From assembly GCA_002077045.2 (NCBI GenBank), contig KZ111178.1, positions 186,001 to 250,000 on the forward strand: 64,000 nucleotides of DNA, read 5' to 3'. This stretch comes from Rachicladosporium sp. CCFEE 5018. Lineage: Eukaryota; Ascomycota; Dothideomycetes; Cladosporiales; Cladosporiaceae. Under the pieces are notes generated by a model, which saw only the letters and a program-made list of their open reading frames with translations, ran no database searches and was not told where the DNA came from. This document shows, in pieces, positions 9,888-20,472 of the stretch; positions within the stretch are counted from its first letter, which is position 1; each line of letters begins with the position of its first letter. The translations under genes and the position numbers were made by a program.

Positions 9888-10928
9888 CTACGCTGTCCAG
9901 CTCTCACATCGATCTCGCCTGACCAGGTCGTACGAAACGATGCCAAGTAGTCGCATGGTATCGTTGAAGTTTGGCAGCGCGATGGTCAAAAGTCCCGAGT
10001 CGGTGGCGCTGGAAGTCTCCGTCCAACAGTGATAACAGTCGAAGTTCTTCCGTCTAGGCATGATCGTGATTCATGCTTTTCGGCACAAGAATTTCGACTA
10101 TGGTCAGTAGCTGGGCGGTACATCGGTCTAATGATGCACCCACTGTGCGTGGACCATGCCGAGAGGCACATCTCCTGGAACACGCGTGGATCAAACGAAA
10201 GCAGGCGTTCAGGTCCAAGCAGGTCGCAGGCAAAGTACCGGTCCTGATGGGCGGAAAATTGTCGATGGTCTGATATCCGGAAGTTCTCCTGTTGTGAGCC
10301 GGAGATGTCAAGGCCAGTCTTGGAAGTGCTTGTCTGCTTGGCTGGGACTGCCAAGGGTTTCATCGACTGAAGCGAGACAAAGAAGACAAAGGCTAAGCTG
10401 CAACTCGGAGACTGTTCAGCTCGCAAAAGATGCGAGGTTCGACTCGGATGAGTATAGTCGCGCACTAGAGCCTGGCGCGCCTGGAGCTCAACTTGATGGT
10501 CGTGAACATGGGCTATCGCTAGCCCACATGCGCGAGACAACAAAATGAAGAACTGGATCCAGGCTAAGCCACCACGAAGCAGTGCGGCATTCAAAGACCA
10601 TCTCAAGTTTCACTCCCTCGAGGCCAATTGGACTTGAGAGGGACTGCGACCCTTGGACGCTCGTGGTACCTTCGGATGCTGTCGCTCAACACACAACGAG
10701 GATGGGATTTCAGAATGTGTGCCCAGGCCCAGCGAAGCATTAAACACCCCGATGAGCTCCGCGGGCGGCCGCATGTGAGCGCAGACATCATCAAAGTGAC
10801 AAATGGTAATCATGGTGCACAAGTGGTGTATTGATGGGTGGAACACGGAGTTACGAGTTAACCCCTCACGATAACCTTCCAATGCCATCATAGCACCGAG
10901 GGCTGGCCCTGCAGTGATGTTGACAGAT

Positions 10929-10934
10929 TATAAA
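10929..10934 (+). promoter_or_regulatory. TATA box, SDR copy A
   Basis: TATAAA starting 78 nt before the ATG at 11007. Copy B keeps the hexamer (44619-44624) at exactly the same 78-nt distance although the surroundings differ. Confidence 0.55.
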
Positions 10935-11006
10935 GTCACAGAGCCTCCCCAGAGGTAAAGAGGTATTTCTGCTCATACGCATTTTCATCAACTGGCAACA
11001 CTCAAA

Positions 11007-12028
11007 ATGGCGCCTCAAGTCTTCTTCATTACCGGTACATCCACGGGGTTTGGCTACTACTATGTTGAGAAGTGTCTCAAGGAGGGAGACAAAGTCATTG
11101 CCACTGTATGTCCGCACCTACCTCCACACTCCCTGAATCTCAAGGATTCTTGCGCTACCATCATGCAAATCGCGAGAATGTATCTGCGCGTACTCAGCCA
11201 AGGAGATCGTGTCCCCTTGCAGCAGCAAGCTAGCAGGGACCCCAGAAGACCACATGCTGATCACGATCCCAGGCACGCAACTCTTCAAAGCTCTCTTTCC
11301 CAGATGCTACCAAGGACAACTACCTAGCCGTGGACTGCGATGTGACAGACAGCTCTTCAGTCACGAAGGCTTTCGAGAAAGGTTTCGCCCACTTCAAGCG
11401 CATTGATGTCGTTGTAAACAATGCCGGCTACGGCCTCTCCGGCGAGTTCGAGTCTCTCTCAGAGCAGCAAATCCGCACGCAAATGGAAGTCAACTTCTTT
11501 GGCCTCCTGAACGTTACCCGCGAAGCCCTGCACTACCTCCGTGACAAGAACCCCACACCCGGTGGCCACATCCAGCAAATCACCTCCATCGGCGGACAAC
11601 GCGGCGTCCCCACCTTCTCAATCTACTGCGCTTCCAAATGGGCCGTGGAAGGCTACACCGAAGCGCTCTCCCATGAGCTAAAACCAGAGTGGAACATCTC
11701 GCTGACCTGCATCGAGCCTGGCGGTTTCCGCACAGACTGGGCTGGCCGCAGTATGGCGTTCGCGGAGAAGAAGCATCCTGCTTACGATCACATCAACGCG
11801 AAGGAGACTATGCAGAAGCGTAATGGTACGCAGGCTGGCGAGCCGAAGAAAGGCGCGGAGGCGATGTGGGAGGTGGCGAAGATGAAGGATCCGCCTTTGA
11901 GGCTCGTGATTGGCAGTGATGCTTACACCGCGATCATGGGGAAGATTAAGACGTATGGCGAGAACTACCCGAAGTACGAGAAGCTGAGCAACTCGACGGA
12001 TGTGGAGGGGTATGAGAGGCCGTCGTAG
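11007..12028 (+). CDS. Short-chain dehydrogenase/reductase, copy A
   Basis: Classical SDR, NAD(P)-dependent, substrate unknown. Exon 1 11007-11105 (33 codons), intron 11106-11272 (167 nt, GTATGT..CAG), exon 2 11273-12028; 284 residues. Cofactor motif TGTSTGFG at residues 9-16, NNAGYG in the middle, and the catalytic Ser (TSIGG) plus YxxxK in SIYCASK. The long intron for this locus carries no in-frame coding and differs strongly between copies, while the exons are conserved mostly at protein level. The C-terminal half (MWEVAKMKDPPLRLVIGSDAY) matches the oxidoreductase subgroup often labelled 3-oxoacyl-reductase-like in fungi. It is divergently transcribed from the pectate lyase; a functional link is not shown. 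Confidence 0.88.
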
Positions 12029-12458
12029 ACCTTCGGCTAGTCGAAGTCCTTGGAGCGTAACGATTCTAGAATTGCTGTACAGTACATTACTGATATGGCG
12101 TCGTACCTGCCTCTCTGCTCACATGTCGATGTATAGTGATTGCTCGTCAGTAGAGCCTTTCAGCCAACATCGCATTGATAGGGATGGAAGTAATGACAAA
12201 GAGACTTGAAAAAGATACCTGTGGGCAACAAAGACAATGTAGATGCGTGGTAAACTGCCACCCAGCAATAGCAGTAGAATGCACTGTCATGTAGTAGGAA
12301 GCAAGTGGAAGGGACATACCGTTGGTGAGCACTCCCATGACATTAGACAGATATCCTACACGGCATCCGCCCCAACGCCAAGGAAAACCAAACTTACCGT
12401 TACACAACCCACTCCATCCCAGACTCCAGCATCACCTGGACGCCAAAGCCCAAGCCCC
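12029..12458. other. Intergenic, convergent gene ends
   Basis: About 430 nt between the SDR stop (plus) and the stop of the Cys-rich gene (minus). Both transcripts should end here. No coding signal; an overlapping long minus-strand frame (12400-13275) is a shadow of the GC-rich neighbour. Confidence 0.4.
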
Positions 12459-12968
12459 TCACAAACTGTCCAAATCCCCCAAGTCCGGGCACCCTTCCCC
12501 AGGCACCCGCTCCAGCGACCCGCTCCCCGCCGGCGACCCCCTGGAGACGTAGCTCGCCAGGTGGAGGCTCGCCGCCGCGTCCGCCGTCCCCACAGTCGCC
12601 CTGCGGGTCCCCGGCGGCGTGGCGCCCCGATCCCCACCGACCTTGCCCGCCTTCGTGCCCCGTACCTTCTTCTCCGCGACCACCACGCTCGTCGGCTTGC
12701 GGCTCCCGACCAAGCTCTCCAGCGCGCAGAGCATGCCGACTAGCGACATGCCCTGCGCACCGCGCATTCCGAGCGTTGCGCCGGGACGTCCGTGCTCGCA
12801 AGCTGGGCAGAGGCGCGGGAGGTTGTAGCAGCCGACGTCGAAGGCGTAGCCGCAGGTTTGCGAGGGGCAGGCGAGGGCTTGGGCGCGGAGGCAGGGACCG
12901 GTGGAGGGGGTGAAGGAGGTGGTGCCGAGGTGGGTGCAGGTGTAGACTGGGGTGCCGATGACGCACAT
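12459..12968 (-). CDS. Small Cys-rich protein, putative metal-binding, copy A
   Basis: Frame of 169 codons from ATG 12968, retained without indel in copy B. The first 60 residues hold seven Cys and a His: C-V-I-G..YTCTHLG..PCLRAQALAC..QTCGYAFDVGCYNLPRLCPACEHGR. This resembles a fungal group of short proteins beginning Met-Cys with a CxH/CxxC pattern that could bind zinc. The rest is basic, Gly/Ala-rich and probably disordered. A candidate 5' UTR intron (GTAAGT at 13013, acceptor at 12971 or 12974) precedes the ATG. In-frame joining to an upstream coding exon fails in phase, so the ATG at 12968 was chosen. Eight of the nine residue differences from copy B lie outside the Cys-rich part. Function unknown. 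Confidence 0.55.
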   Translation of the reverse strand: MCVIGTPVYTCTHLGTTSFTPSTGPCLRAQALACPSQTCGYAFDVGCYNLPRLCPACEHGRPGATLGMRGAQGMSLVGMLCALESLVGSRKPTSVVVAEKKVRGTKAGKVGGDRGATPPGTRRATVGTADAAASLHLASYVSRGSPAGSGSLERVPGEGCPDLGDLDSL

Positions 12969-13420
12969 CGCTGCTGTGAGTGGAGGAGAGGAGAGGGAGG
13001 GAGATGGACTTACCTGTGTTGCTGGCTTGCCGGAAGCTCCGCTGTGTTGGACGCGCGGTGTTTCTGGCTGGCCTGCAGCAAAGGGGTGTTAGAGCTGAAG
13101 CGAGCGCGAAGACGGGAAGGTGCAAGCTTTGCTTCCTTCTTGTCTTGTTGCTGCTTTGCTCTACCTGTGTGTTGTGGGGTGTGTTTGGTAGTGTGTGGAG
13201 TGCTGAGGAGAGGGAAGGGGAGGACAAGAAGAGACTGCTCGTTATACATACCAGCAGTGGCGTTCTGCAAGACAATGCGGCCGAGCATCATCAAAGGCAG
13301 TCTTTGTCATGTGAAGCGTCTCTTTGTTGTAGTCGAGTATCGTCGAGGATGAAGTGAATGCCATTGATAAAGCCTCGTCCGTTGACAATGCATTGTCTTG
13401 ACGGCCGCCTCTCTTTGTTC
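12969..13420. other. Leader/promoter region of the Cys-rich gene
   Basis: About 450 nt, with a probable short UTR intron next to the ATG and a pyrimidine-rich stretch on the minus strand. Open frames here are not kept in register between copies. Confidence 0.35.
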
Positions 13421-15496
13421 CTAGCGCGCAATCTCGGCACGCAGCCATTCGATCCAAACGCCAAGATCACTGCACTGATCGAGTCCGCGAGCGAGTCTCT
13501 GTCCTTGTACGCTCTGGGCTTTGGTGATAGTAGATGCCACGCCGACATTGAAATCGCCGTTGGGAAGGACGGCTAGGGTGACTCTGGCACCCGGCTTGTT
13601 AGGATGGATGTATGGGATATTGAGGCCCAACGTCGGTGTAGGCGTTGTGACCAATGTAATATCAATCGGCACAATTGAGCCAGACTTAGTTGGGCTACCG
13701 TGTGTGAGGTCGTCCAGGCTGATCTCGACTCCCCCTGCGACATTAACACCAGCAGGCTCCACTGTTGTGACGCCAGCAAAGATCTGCTTCAGGAGGTCGC
13801 CCATACATGCCCATTGCCGGAAGGTCGGAAGCAGCTCCACCAGCTGCCGCGGATGTGAGAATGGCAGCTGCTCGAGTCGATAGCCAAAGTCAGGCTTGGC
13901 GACATGGAGGTTGTATTGGTGCTGAACTTCGCGCTCAACTCCATCACTGAACGCTAGTAGCGAATGTGTGACTGGCGGCACATCACCATTCCTTCCCAGT
14001 AGCAGAGAAGTCCAAGTCGTCAAATTGGCGAAGGCTTGTGGCGGCGCAGCTCCGACAGCAGTGTGGATATTGACTGCGGTAGTGAAAGGTACGATGATTG
14101 GTGGGTCGAACGTCGCAACAAAGCGAAGGTGCGGAAGTCTTTGTGCCGCATCGAGTATCATTGCATCGGGATCACTACCTTCAATGAGCAGGGTCGGCGG
14201 AGGCTCTTCCCACGGGCTGCCTCCGAGTGCAGCAGCGGCGTCCATAGCTGATAGAGTCCCTAACCAGGACTCAGACACGCGTATGGGCATATAGATGTCC
14301 GGGGCTGATCGCTCGACGCCAAGGTTTAGACTGTATTCGTTGCTTTCGTCCTGTGCACCGTCGCTGCGTGACTCGGCAGCGTCGACGTCCATCATCGAGT
14401 CATCCGCTTGAGAAGGTGCGATAGTACGCTCGTCCCGCCAGTAATCGATGACAAGACCTAGTCTGGAACTCGCGTTGAATCTGGGTCGTCCACTGCGCTT
14501 GCAGGTCGTATGCATCACGTGATCAGTAACACTGAGGCTGACGGGTTCTGTCTCCTTTGCGTGACCAGTCTCGCGCTCATACAGTCGTTGAAGAGAGCTG
14601 TATATACCGTTCAAGGCATCGAAGCAATTCACTCTTTCAGACCCGCAATCGAGCTTTGCCATCCAATCTAGATTGCTGGCGAAAGAGTCGAGTGATCTAC
14701 CGAGTCCAGGATCGGCACCGTCCACAGGCTTTAGATCCTGCATAAGGACTGCCGAAGCTGACTCGTTATGTCGCTCCAGCTCCTTCGAGTTCCCGCTAGT
14801 AGTCACGTTCACGCTTTGCACCTCTTCGCCTTCTAGCTTCACTTCTACCATCACAACCTTGCCAGCGATGTCGATGGTCCTTGTGACTGCAGCCGCCTCC
14901 CTTCCCTTTACCTTAGACCTCTCTTCACTGTACTCCAGCGCAAATCCTGCCCGTCTGGCCACTCTCGCGATCCCCTCCTCGCTGACCCTTCCACGCGCCT
15001 TCCCGATTCTTTTCAGCACCTTCCTCAACTTTGCCTTCCGTTCCTCATCCTCGTTGCGCCTCTCCCTCCCAATACCCGTCAGTCCCAACTCGCTCATCGT
15101 AGGTATCATCGCTGCGCCCATTGATGGCATCAACCCCGCTAACCCTGGCGTACTCATCTCCATACCTAGCCCAAGACCAGAGAGTCCAGAGCCCATGCCT
15201 GCGGGCGTTTCGAAAGCCATCATGCCAGCACTTGGTGAAGCACTACTGCCTTGCTGACTGAGCGACTGCAGCATCGGAGTTCCCGCGAGCGTCTTACTGC
15301 CCTGCGAGGAGCCGGTGGTGGGGTGGTTGATAGGTGTCTTGCCAGCCTGGTCCTTGCGAAGCGCCGCCGGAGACGGGACGCTGCGAGGGGCTGGGGAGGT
15401 GTAGCTGAGGTTAGACGGGGTGGAGACATGCTGTGCGGCTCGCTTGGAAGCGGAGAGTGGCTGTGATGGCGGATGCGACGGCGTGGGCGTCGACAT
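13421..15496 (-). CDS. MED1: Mediator complex subunit 1, copy A
   Basis: Fungal Med1, a middle-module subunit of Mediator that bridges transcription factors and RNA polymerase II in the nucleus. Single exon from ATG 15496 (MSTPTPSH), 691 residues; an in-frame upstream triplet (15556) is not conserved in B. Layout: disordered Ser/Thr/Pro N-terminus (about 1-145), then the Med1 core beginning KLRKVLKRIGKARGRVSEEG and IARVARRAGFALEY, TIDIAGKVVMVEVKLEGEEV, AVLMQDLKPVD, FASNLDWMAKLD and VNCFDALNGIYSSLQRLYE, which are family hallmarks. The C-terminal 400 residues are less conserved. Indels between copies are few and keep the frame. Confidence 0.88.
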   Translation of the reverse strand: MSTPTPSHPPSQPLSASKRAAQHVSTPSNLSYTSPAPRSVPSPAALRKDQAGKTPINHPTTGSSQGSKTLAGTPMLQSLSQQGSSASPSAGMMAFETPAGMGSGLSGLGLGMEMSTPGLAGLMPSMGAAMIPTMSELGLTGIGRERRNEDEERKAKLRKVLKRIGKARGRVSEEGIARVARRAGFALEYSEERSKVKGREAAAVTRTIDIAGKVVMVEVKLEGEEVQSVNVTTSGNSKELERHNESASAVLMQDLKPVDGADPGLGRSLDSFASNLDWMAKLDCGSERVNCFDALNGIYSSLQRLYERETGHAKETEPVSLSVTDHVMHTTCKRSGRPRFNASSRLGLVIDYWRDERTIAPSQADDSMMDVDAAESRSDGAQDESNEYSLNLGVERSAPDIYMPIRVSESWLGTLSAMDAAAALGGSPWEEPPPTLLIEGSDPDAMILDAAQRLPHLRFVATFDPPIIVPFTTAVNIHTAVGAAPPQAFANLTTWTSLLLGRNGDVPPVTHSLLAFSDGVEREVQHQYNLHVAKPDFGYRLEQLPFSHPRQLVELLPTFRQWACMGDLLKQIFAGVTTVEPAGVNVAGGVEISLDDLTHGSPTKSGSIVPIDITLVTTPTPTLGLNIPYIHPNKPGARVTLAVLPNGDFNVGVASTITKAQSVQGQRLARGLDQCSDLGVWIEWLRAEIAR

Positions 15497-15824
15497 GATG
15501 GCGGTGTCGCTGCCGTGATGACTTGGTGCTACGTCATGTCGTTGACACCGGGTCACAGTGTACCTATAACATCAAGTCCAGATGAAGGGGGCTAATGTAG
15601 TGACCTACAGATCGGACTGAAGTGGTTGCAAGCTCGACTTGGCAAGTAAAGTCTAAGGTCAAGCTCGAGCACACGGAAGGAACGCGACATCACGTGCCAC
15701 AATATTCAATCAGTTCGATCGACACCAACGTCGCAATGAACAGGTCCAGCGCAGGGGTTGGAACAGTTTCTGTTGTCCGCGAGTGTAGTCTACAGAGTAT
15801 CACCACGGTGCTCGTGGACATCGT
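15497..15824. other. Intergenic
   Basis: About 330 nt upstream of Med1 and downstream of the permease pseudogene, both minus strand. Nothing recognised apart from the presumed Med1 promoter. Confidence 0.4.
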
Positions 15825-17529
15825 TCAGTATGCCGCAGCCACAGCACCCAATGGTCTCCTCACAAAGTAATGCCTCTCCCACCCATCCACCTCATCCACC
15901 GTAGCCTCCCTAACCAACTCATACTTCCCAATCTTCGGCGCTATCTTCGCCCAGATCAGCCAGTACAATCCACCTCCCGCGATTATTCCCCATCCGACAA
16001 CGCAATGCAGCCAGTATGGCAAGCTTTCGTAGATGCTCTGGCCGTCATCAGGCGGGATGAAAGGCGCAATGACAAGGTAGACGTTCGAAAGGAAGAAGAA
16101 GACCACGACCGGGAGCGTCGCGCGGAAAGGTGGGTTCCAGTTGTAGGCAGTGCGGTGCGTGTAGAGCCATATGAGCCCGAGCGCGACGAATGTGTTGACT
16201 ATGGCTAGCGGGTAGGAGATAACGCTGGAGGGTGCGTCAGTAAGGTGGTTCGTTATAGTGAAACGTAAGAAACTTACTTCAGGATGAAGTTGTACGCATC
16301 GCCTGGTGGTGGCGCAAGCATGATGACGACAGACACAAGCCAGTGCTCGAATGACCAGCAAGCGGCGCATTGAACGGTCGGTTGCTTGCCCAGAACCTTG
16401 AGAACGGTAGTATGCCCTCGCGGCCCAATTCCTGCACAAGTCTACCTTGAGAGAAGATAACGGAGAGCACATTGCCGAACGCGCTGAGCGCTACGAATAC
16501 ACTTAAAGCGCGTTCGGCGCGTTCGCCAAAGACATTACGGAAGAAGGACGCTGCGAGGATACGCCCAGAAGAAAGGATCTCTTCCTTAGGCACTGCTGCA
16601 AAATACGCGATCTGAACGATAGTGAGCTAACGTCTGTAAGGGCGTGTTGAGGCTTGTACTCACGTTGACAAACATGTATAATACAGCGACAGTACCAAGA
16701 GCTAGGGGACCGGCAATCTTGAGCGTCTTGACCGGATTCTTGGTTTCGGAGAGCGCATAATTGGCGTTACTGTATCCGATATAGGACCAAATCACATTGT
16801 ACAGCGCAGTGACGACGCCGTACGAGCTTCCAGTCGTGCCCTCGAACGCGTTACCGAAGTTATGAGGCTTCTCGATCTTCAGTGCTCCACCAAGAGCAGC
16901 CCAGCCAGCAACGACGATGATCAGGATGATGCACAGCTTGATTACGCCGAGCAAGTTCTGCAACCGCAGACCCCACTTGAGAGCGAGGCCATGGATCAAG
17001 AACGCAGCGGTGATGCAAGCCAGTCCGACACCACGCTGATTCCAACGATTGACCTCAATCTGCGCAGCGTGCAGGATGTACTCACCAAAGACGACGGAGT
17101 TGCTGCCAGCCCAGCCAAGCAAAATCACATAGCCAGTGTACAGACCCGTTGTTAAGAACTTCGGCTTCCGGAAGACGTACTCCAGGTAGTTCTTCTCACC
17201 TCCGTTGCGCGGCAAGGCAGTCCCGAACTCCAAGTAGACTGCCATTCCTGCAGCGGCAATGATCATGCCTGCAACCCAGATGAAGAGCGCGAGACCCACG
17301 CTGCCTGACTGGGCTAGAATACCGCTCGGGGTTGCGAAGATGCCAGTACCGATCATGCGATTGAAGATAAGGAACGAGGCTGAGATGACGCCGATCTGGC
17401 GTTTGTTGGTGCTGGCTACATCGTGGTGGCCTTCCACAGGGGGTATGAGTCCGAGTTCGAGTCGCCATCGTAGGTCGCTGCTGTCGTCTCCTTGCAGCTT
17501 GGATTCCTGGAATGCAAGAAGAAAACCTT
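15825..17529 (-). pseudogene. High-affinity methionine permease-like gene (MUP1 type), copy A, disrupted
   Basis: Amino-acid transporter of the APC superfamily, LAT/Mup1 branch, normally a 12-helix plasma-membrane protein. Clear stretches: FNRMIGTGIFATPSGIL (helix 1), LPRNGGEKNYLEYVFRKP, SYIGYSNANYALSETKNPVKT, IAYFAAVPKEEI, FGNVLSVIFSQGRL, SYPLAIVNTFVALGLIWLY. Introns 16612-16663 and 16225-16277 splice correctly. Three lesions relative to copy B or the family: the start ATG is AAG at 17527-17529; two extra bases near 17454-17456 shift the frame before helix 1; one base is missing near 16351, where FEHWLVSVVIML would otherwise be read. Copy B has other lesions, so the ancestral frame is inferred from the two together. 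Confidence 0.8.
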
Positions 17530-18735
17530 TCCTGCTTCTTGAATTGGCTGGAAGAACGATGATATACCTATACCTATCGTGGCCTCACAAATACGAATTC
17601 CATACCTCCTACCTTATACTACGACAATCGTCACATTGCGTGTCGCCTCATACCAGCCAAGTATGGCCTCATCGCTCAGTTGCCCAAAAATGGTGCTTAC
17701 CATCCGAATGGACCGAATGGCAGGAACACTTAAGGTAAGATCTCGACTAGGAGATCACCATTGTAGGGCTGTAGAGCGAGAATATGGAGCCCTGTTGGAG
17801 ATGGGCAAGCAAGAGAGATGTCGCAATTCGAAGTTTTCATGTCGAACTCGTCTGTGCTCTCGGTTGGTGCCGGGTCAGCCGATATTTGTCCATCGTAAGC
17901 ACGAGTCATGCTGCTTGCTACCGTACAGTACATCAACCTTGCTCAGAAACGCTCTGATACAACGTGAGCGCCCTGCAAGTACGCAGACTGATTTCTGCAC
18001 CGACCGGGTCACTCCTAGCAATCACCTCTGTTTCATGACACCAGCGAGAAATTGTATGGGGTATGCGTTGCGCCCGCATTGCAACACTGAATTGAAGACC
18101 CGTTGGTTAGGTGGTGCTGTAGGAACGCATCGAAAAAGTAGGAAACAGGTTCCGTGGACTTCGACGGCCACTCCATGCTCTCAAAGCTTTAATCATAGGT
18201 CAAACTGCGCGTTGGGATTCGGAGGAAATCCGTGAAAGACGTGATAGCAAAGAAAGCGCAGGCCCGTGGGGCAGACGTGAAGCCAACGCTGGCTTCGCGT
18301 GGACGGCAAGCGCAGCTCACGGGCCGAAACGACGCCGCGGGCTGCTCTCTAGATATTGCGATACTATAGCATGCTGCATTGTGGCAGGAGCGATGCACTA
18401 CGATCGCGCCTTCCGCATGTTGTTGACATATAATCGCGTACATTGATTTTCTCGACCTTCTCTACGAGAAAGAGCTCCAACTCCTCGAGAACGCGTCATT
18501 CTGTGCCATCAGGAGACCTATGTCGTTACGATAGGGAATCTTTCGACCTATTTGACTATTGATCATGTAGAATAGCACTCACTACAACAGCAGATGCAAT
18601 CGCATCGGGCCTTAGTCGTAGGAGCAAAGTACAAGCGATTCGGGGACTCAAGGAAGTATGTATAGTTTATAGATCTAACGCGACGCTACAATGTACGCAT
18701 TCATTAAGCATATCATCATCTTCGAGTAGTCAGCT
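17530..18735. other. 1.2-kb region without a conserved gene
   Basis: Upstream of the permease pseudogene and downstream of the unknown gene at 18736. A 218-codon plus-strand frame (17579-18235) starts at GTG and is broken in copy B by small indels, so it is not taken as coding. The matching region 51215-52420 is nonetheless highly similar throughout. Confidence 0.4.
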
Positions 18736-19902
18736 CTAGCTAGCCTTTGACGCCTCCTGCTCTGCCTTCACGACCGTCGACCTCCACTCCTTTGCTGCCT
18801 TCCTCATAACCCTCTGGACATCTTCCTGCGCCCGGCGTATCTCCCATTGCATGTCTTCGTGGCTTCGCAGCCCGCTAGAGACAGTCCAACCGATGGCTTC
18901 GAGCACATCGGTCTCGCTGTGATACGCATCGATCGATGGGAAGAGCGCACGATCCGTCTCATGGCATCTAGCAGCCAGATACTGCTCTACTACCGTAGCA
19001 CCGTCCGCACGGGTGAAGGACAGCTTGATCTCGTCTTCCGCTAGGCCTGTCGTGAGCCGTCCGCTTGCTTTCTTGCCCTTGACACTGGCGTAAAGCCATA
19101 CAGCGTCCACTTCGAGCAACCCACCGAACGGCCATACAGGCGTAGCCAACAAATCGATCAATCCTGTGACCGGCAGCAATCCTGTAGCAATAATGGCATC
19201 TTTCTTCGCCTTGGTATGCGAGCGCAGTAGACTCTCGACCACCTCAGCCCTGATCTCCTCTTCCGTGCCAGCCATGCTCTGCGGGTAAATCAAGTTGAGC
19301 TCAGTGATGCCCTCGTCCTTGTCCGACGGCACACGCGTCAAGAACTCCATGTCGGCGCCTTTGGTCTTCGACATGCCCCAATCGATGCCCTTAGTGGCGC
19401 GTCCCTTGACGCCTTTCCAGCTGCGGAACTTGGCGTCGCTCTCCTTTGCTTCGCGGACTTCGGCCTCCCATTTGCGCTGAAGCTTGGTGAGGCGCGGCTC
19501 ATTGGTGCCTTCGGCTGGTGCAGAGAGCGGAGCTGCGGGCGGCGTGTAGAGGAGGAAGCGGCGTGGGATCGATGAGATTGTTGGACAAGGCAGGGGCACA
19601 AGGTGGGCTGCAAGGGTCTTGGACTTGTGGGCTGTGGGTGGAGGTCGGGCGCCGGAATCAGGTGTTTCCAAGACGGGACTTGAGCGACCAGAAGCTGGTG
19701 GTGTAGCGGTCTGGGTCCGAGGCGGCAGCGAGGGTGCCTTCTCACTGGCAATGGACGTTGGCCTGCTTGTGACATTGGGCGCCAGGCGAGGTGGAGGCAC
19801 GTACTCCGTCAGATCTGGAAGCTCGGCGTAGTAGTGCCTGTCGTAAGGCAGAGGGAAGCTTGGCTGGCGTTGCGCTAGGGGTGCAGCGAACATAGTGGAC
19901 AT
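18736..19902 (-). CDS. Conserved fungal protein of unknown function, copy A
   Basis: Single exon, 388 residues, no indel relative to copy B. N-terminal 130 residues are Pro/Ser/Thr-rich and look disordered. From about 130 on it seems folded: KLQRKWEAEVREAKESDAKF, KGVKGRATKGIDWGMSKTKG, then a hydrophobic stretch GLLPVTGLIDLLATPVWPFG at about 250-270 that could be a membrane-associated hairpin, then a charged helical C-terminus (MQWEIRRAQEDVQRVMRKAA). The hydrophobic segment recalls an uncharacterised protein group in other filamentous ascomycetes; no function is known to me. The second Met (residue 4) could be the start. Confidence 0.7.
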   Translation of the reverse strand: MSTMFAAPLAQRQPSFPLPYDRHYYAELPDLTEYVPPPRLAPNVTSRPTSIASEKAPSLPPRTQTATPPASGRSSPVLETPDSGARPPPTAHKSKTLAAHLVPLPCPTISSIPRRFLLYTPPAAPLSAPAEGTNEPRLTKLQRKWEAEVREAKESDAKFRSWKGVKGRATKGIDWGMSKTKGADMEFLTRVPSDKDEGITELNLIYPQSMAGTEEEIRAEVVESLLRSHTKAKKDAIIATGLLPVTGLIDLLATPVWPFGGLLEVDAVWLYASVKGKKASGRLTTGLAEDEIKLSFTRADGATVVEQYLAARCHETDRALFPSIDAYHSETDVLEAIGWTVSSGLRSHEDMQWEIRRAQEDVQRVMRKAAKEWRSTVVKAEQEASKAS

Positions 19903-20472
19903 AGCGGGCTTGGATCTCTTGGAGTCGGAAAATGCTTTGTAGATCTATTCCGGGTAGTAGAAAGGCAGGAGCGATGGATGGCAATGTGTTGTGATCAAGG
20001 ACAGTAGCGGAATGCGTATTGAGAGAGCGTTCATATACCTACCTCGTTATTGTGATGCCTACACTTATTGCTATTCTGCGTCGCGCAACGAAGCTGTGTA
20101 CTACTTCGCATTGAGACGTAAAGCATTCAAGATGCGAGCAGACCAATGAGAAGAGGAATGGAGTGGTGTGAGGCGTGCGCGTCGAGCGCGGCGATGTACA
20201 AAAAGAGAGGGCTGTGCTATGGTCAACTTGACGAGGTTTGGCGAGCACGGGCTGTGCAAGCCCGAGCTCCGACATCATGAAGCCGAACAACGTCAACTCA
20301 GAGCCAAGGCTACCTTCTAGTTCAGTGCATATATGCTGGAACATCGAGATGATCGGAGACGAGTGTTGGAAACTGACTGCCTCTATCTGCTGCACTAAAT
20401 CTTTTGTCATGATGCATGCGCTGCTATGGTCCCTAGCCACCAGGCAAAGCGAAGGCATCCTCAGCCCCAGCG
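19903..20472. other. Intergenic
   Basis: About 570 nt between two minus-strand genes, carrying the promoter of the unknown gene and the 3' end of the GH43 fragment. No convincing small gene. Confidence 0.4.

Larger units (their letters stand above)
9762..11006. promoter_or_regulatory. 1.2-kb divergent promoter region between pectate lyase and SDR genes
   Basis: No frame here behaves as coding in both copies: the longest minus-strand frame (9986-10606) is interrupted in copy B, which keeps only 115 codons of it. The block serves as the shared upstream region of two divergent genes. A TATAAA (minus sense) sits at 9882-9887 and another (plus) at 10929-10934. A long divergent spacer would fit regulated expression of the secreted enzyme, which is inference. 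Confidence 0.45.

Noticed and set aside
10156..10548. 130-codon plus-strand frame present in both copies (also 43846-44238)
   Set aside because: Low-complexity composition, no motif, lies in a divergent promoter region, and residue changes are as frequent as silent ones.
9986..10606. 206-codon minus-strand frame
   Set aside because: Shortened to 115 codons in copy B, with no recognisable domain.
12400..13275. 291-codon minus-strand frame rich in Arg, Gly and His
   Set aside because: Shadow of the GC-rich Cys-rich gene in another frame; reading frame not consistent between copies.
17579..18235. 218-codon plus-strand frame starting at GTG
   Set aside because: Broken by indels in copy B (51270-51900), no motif.
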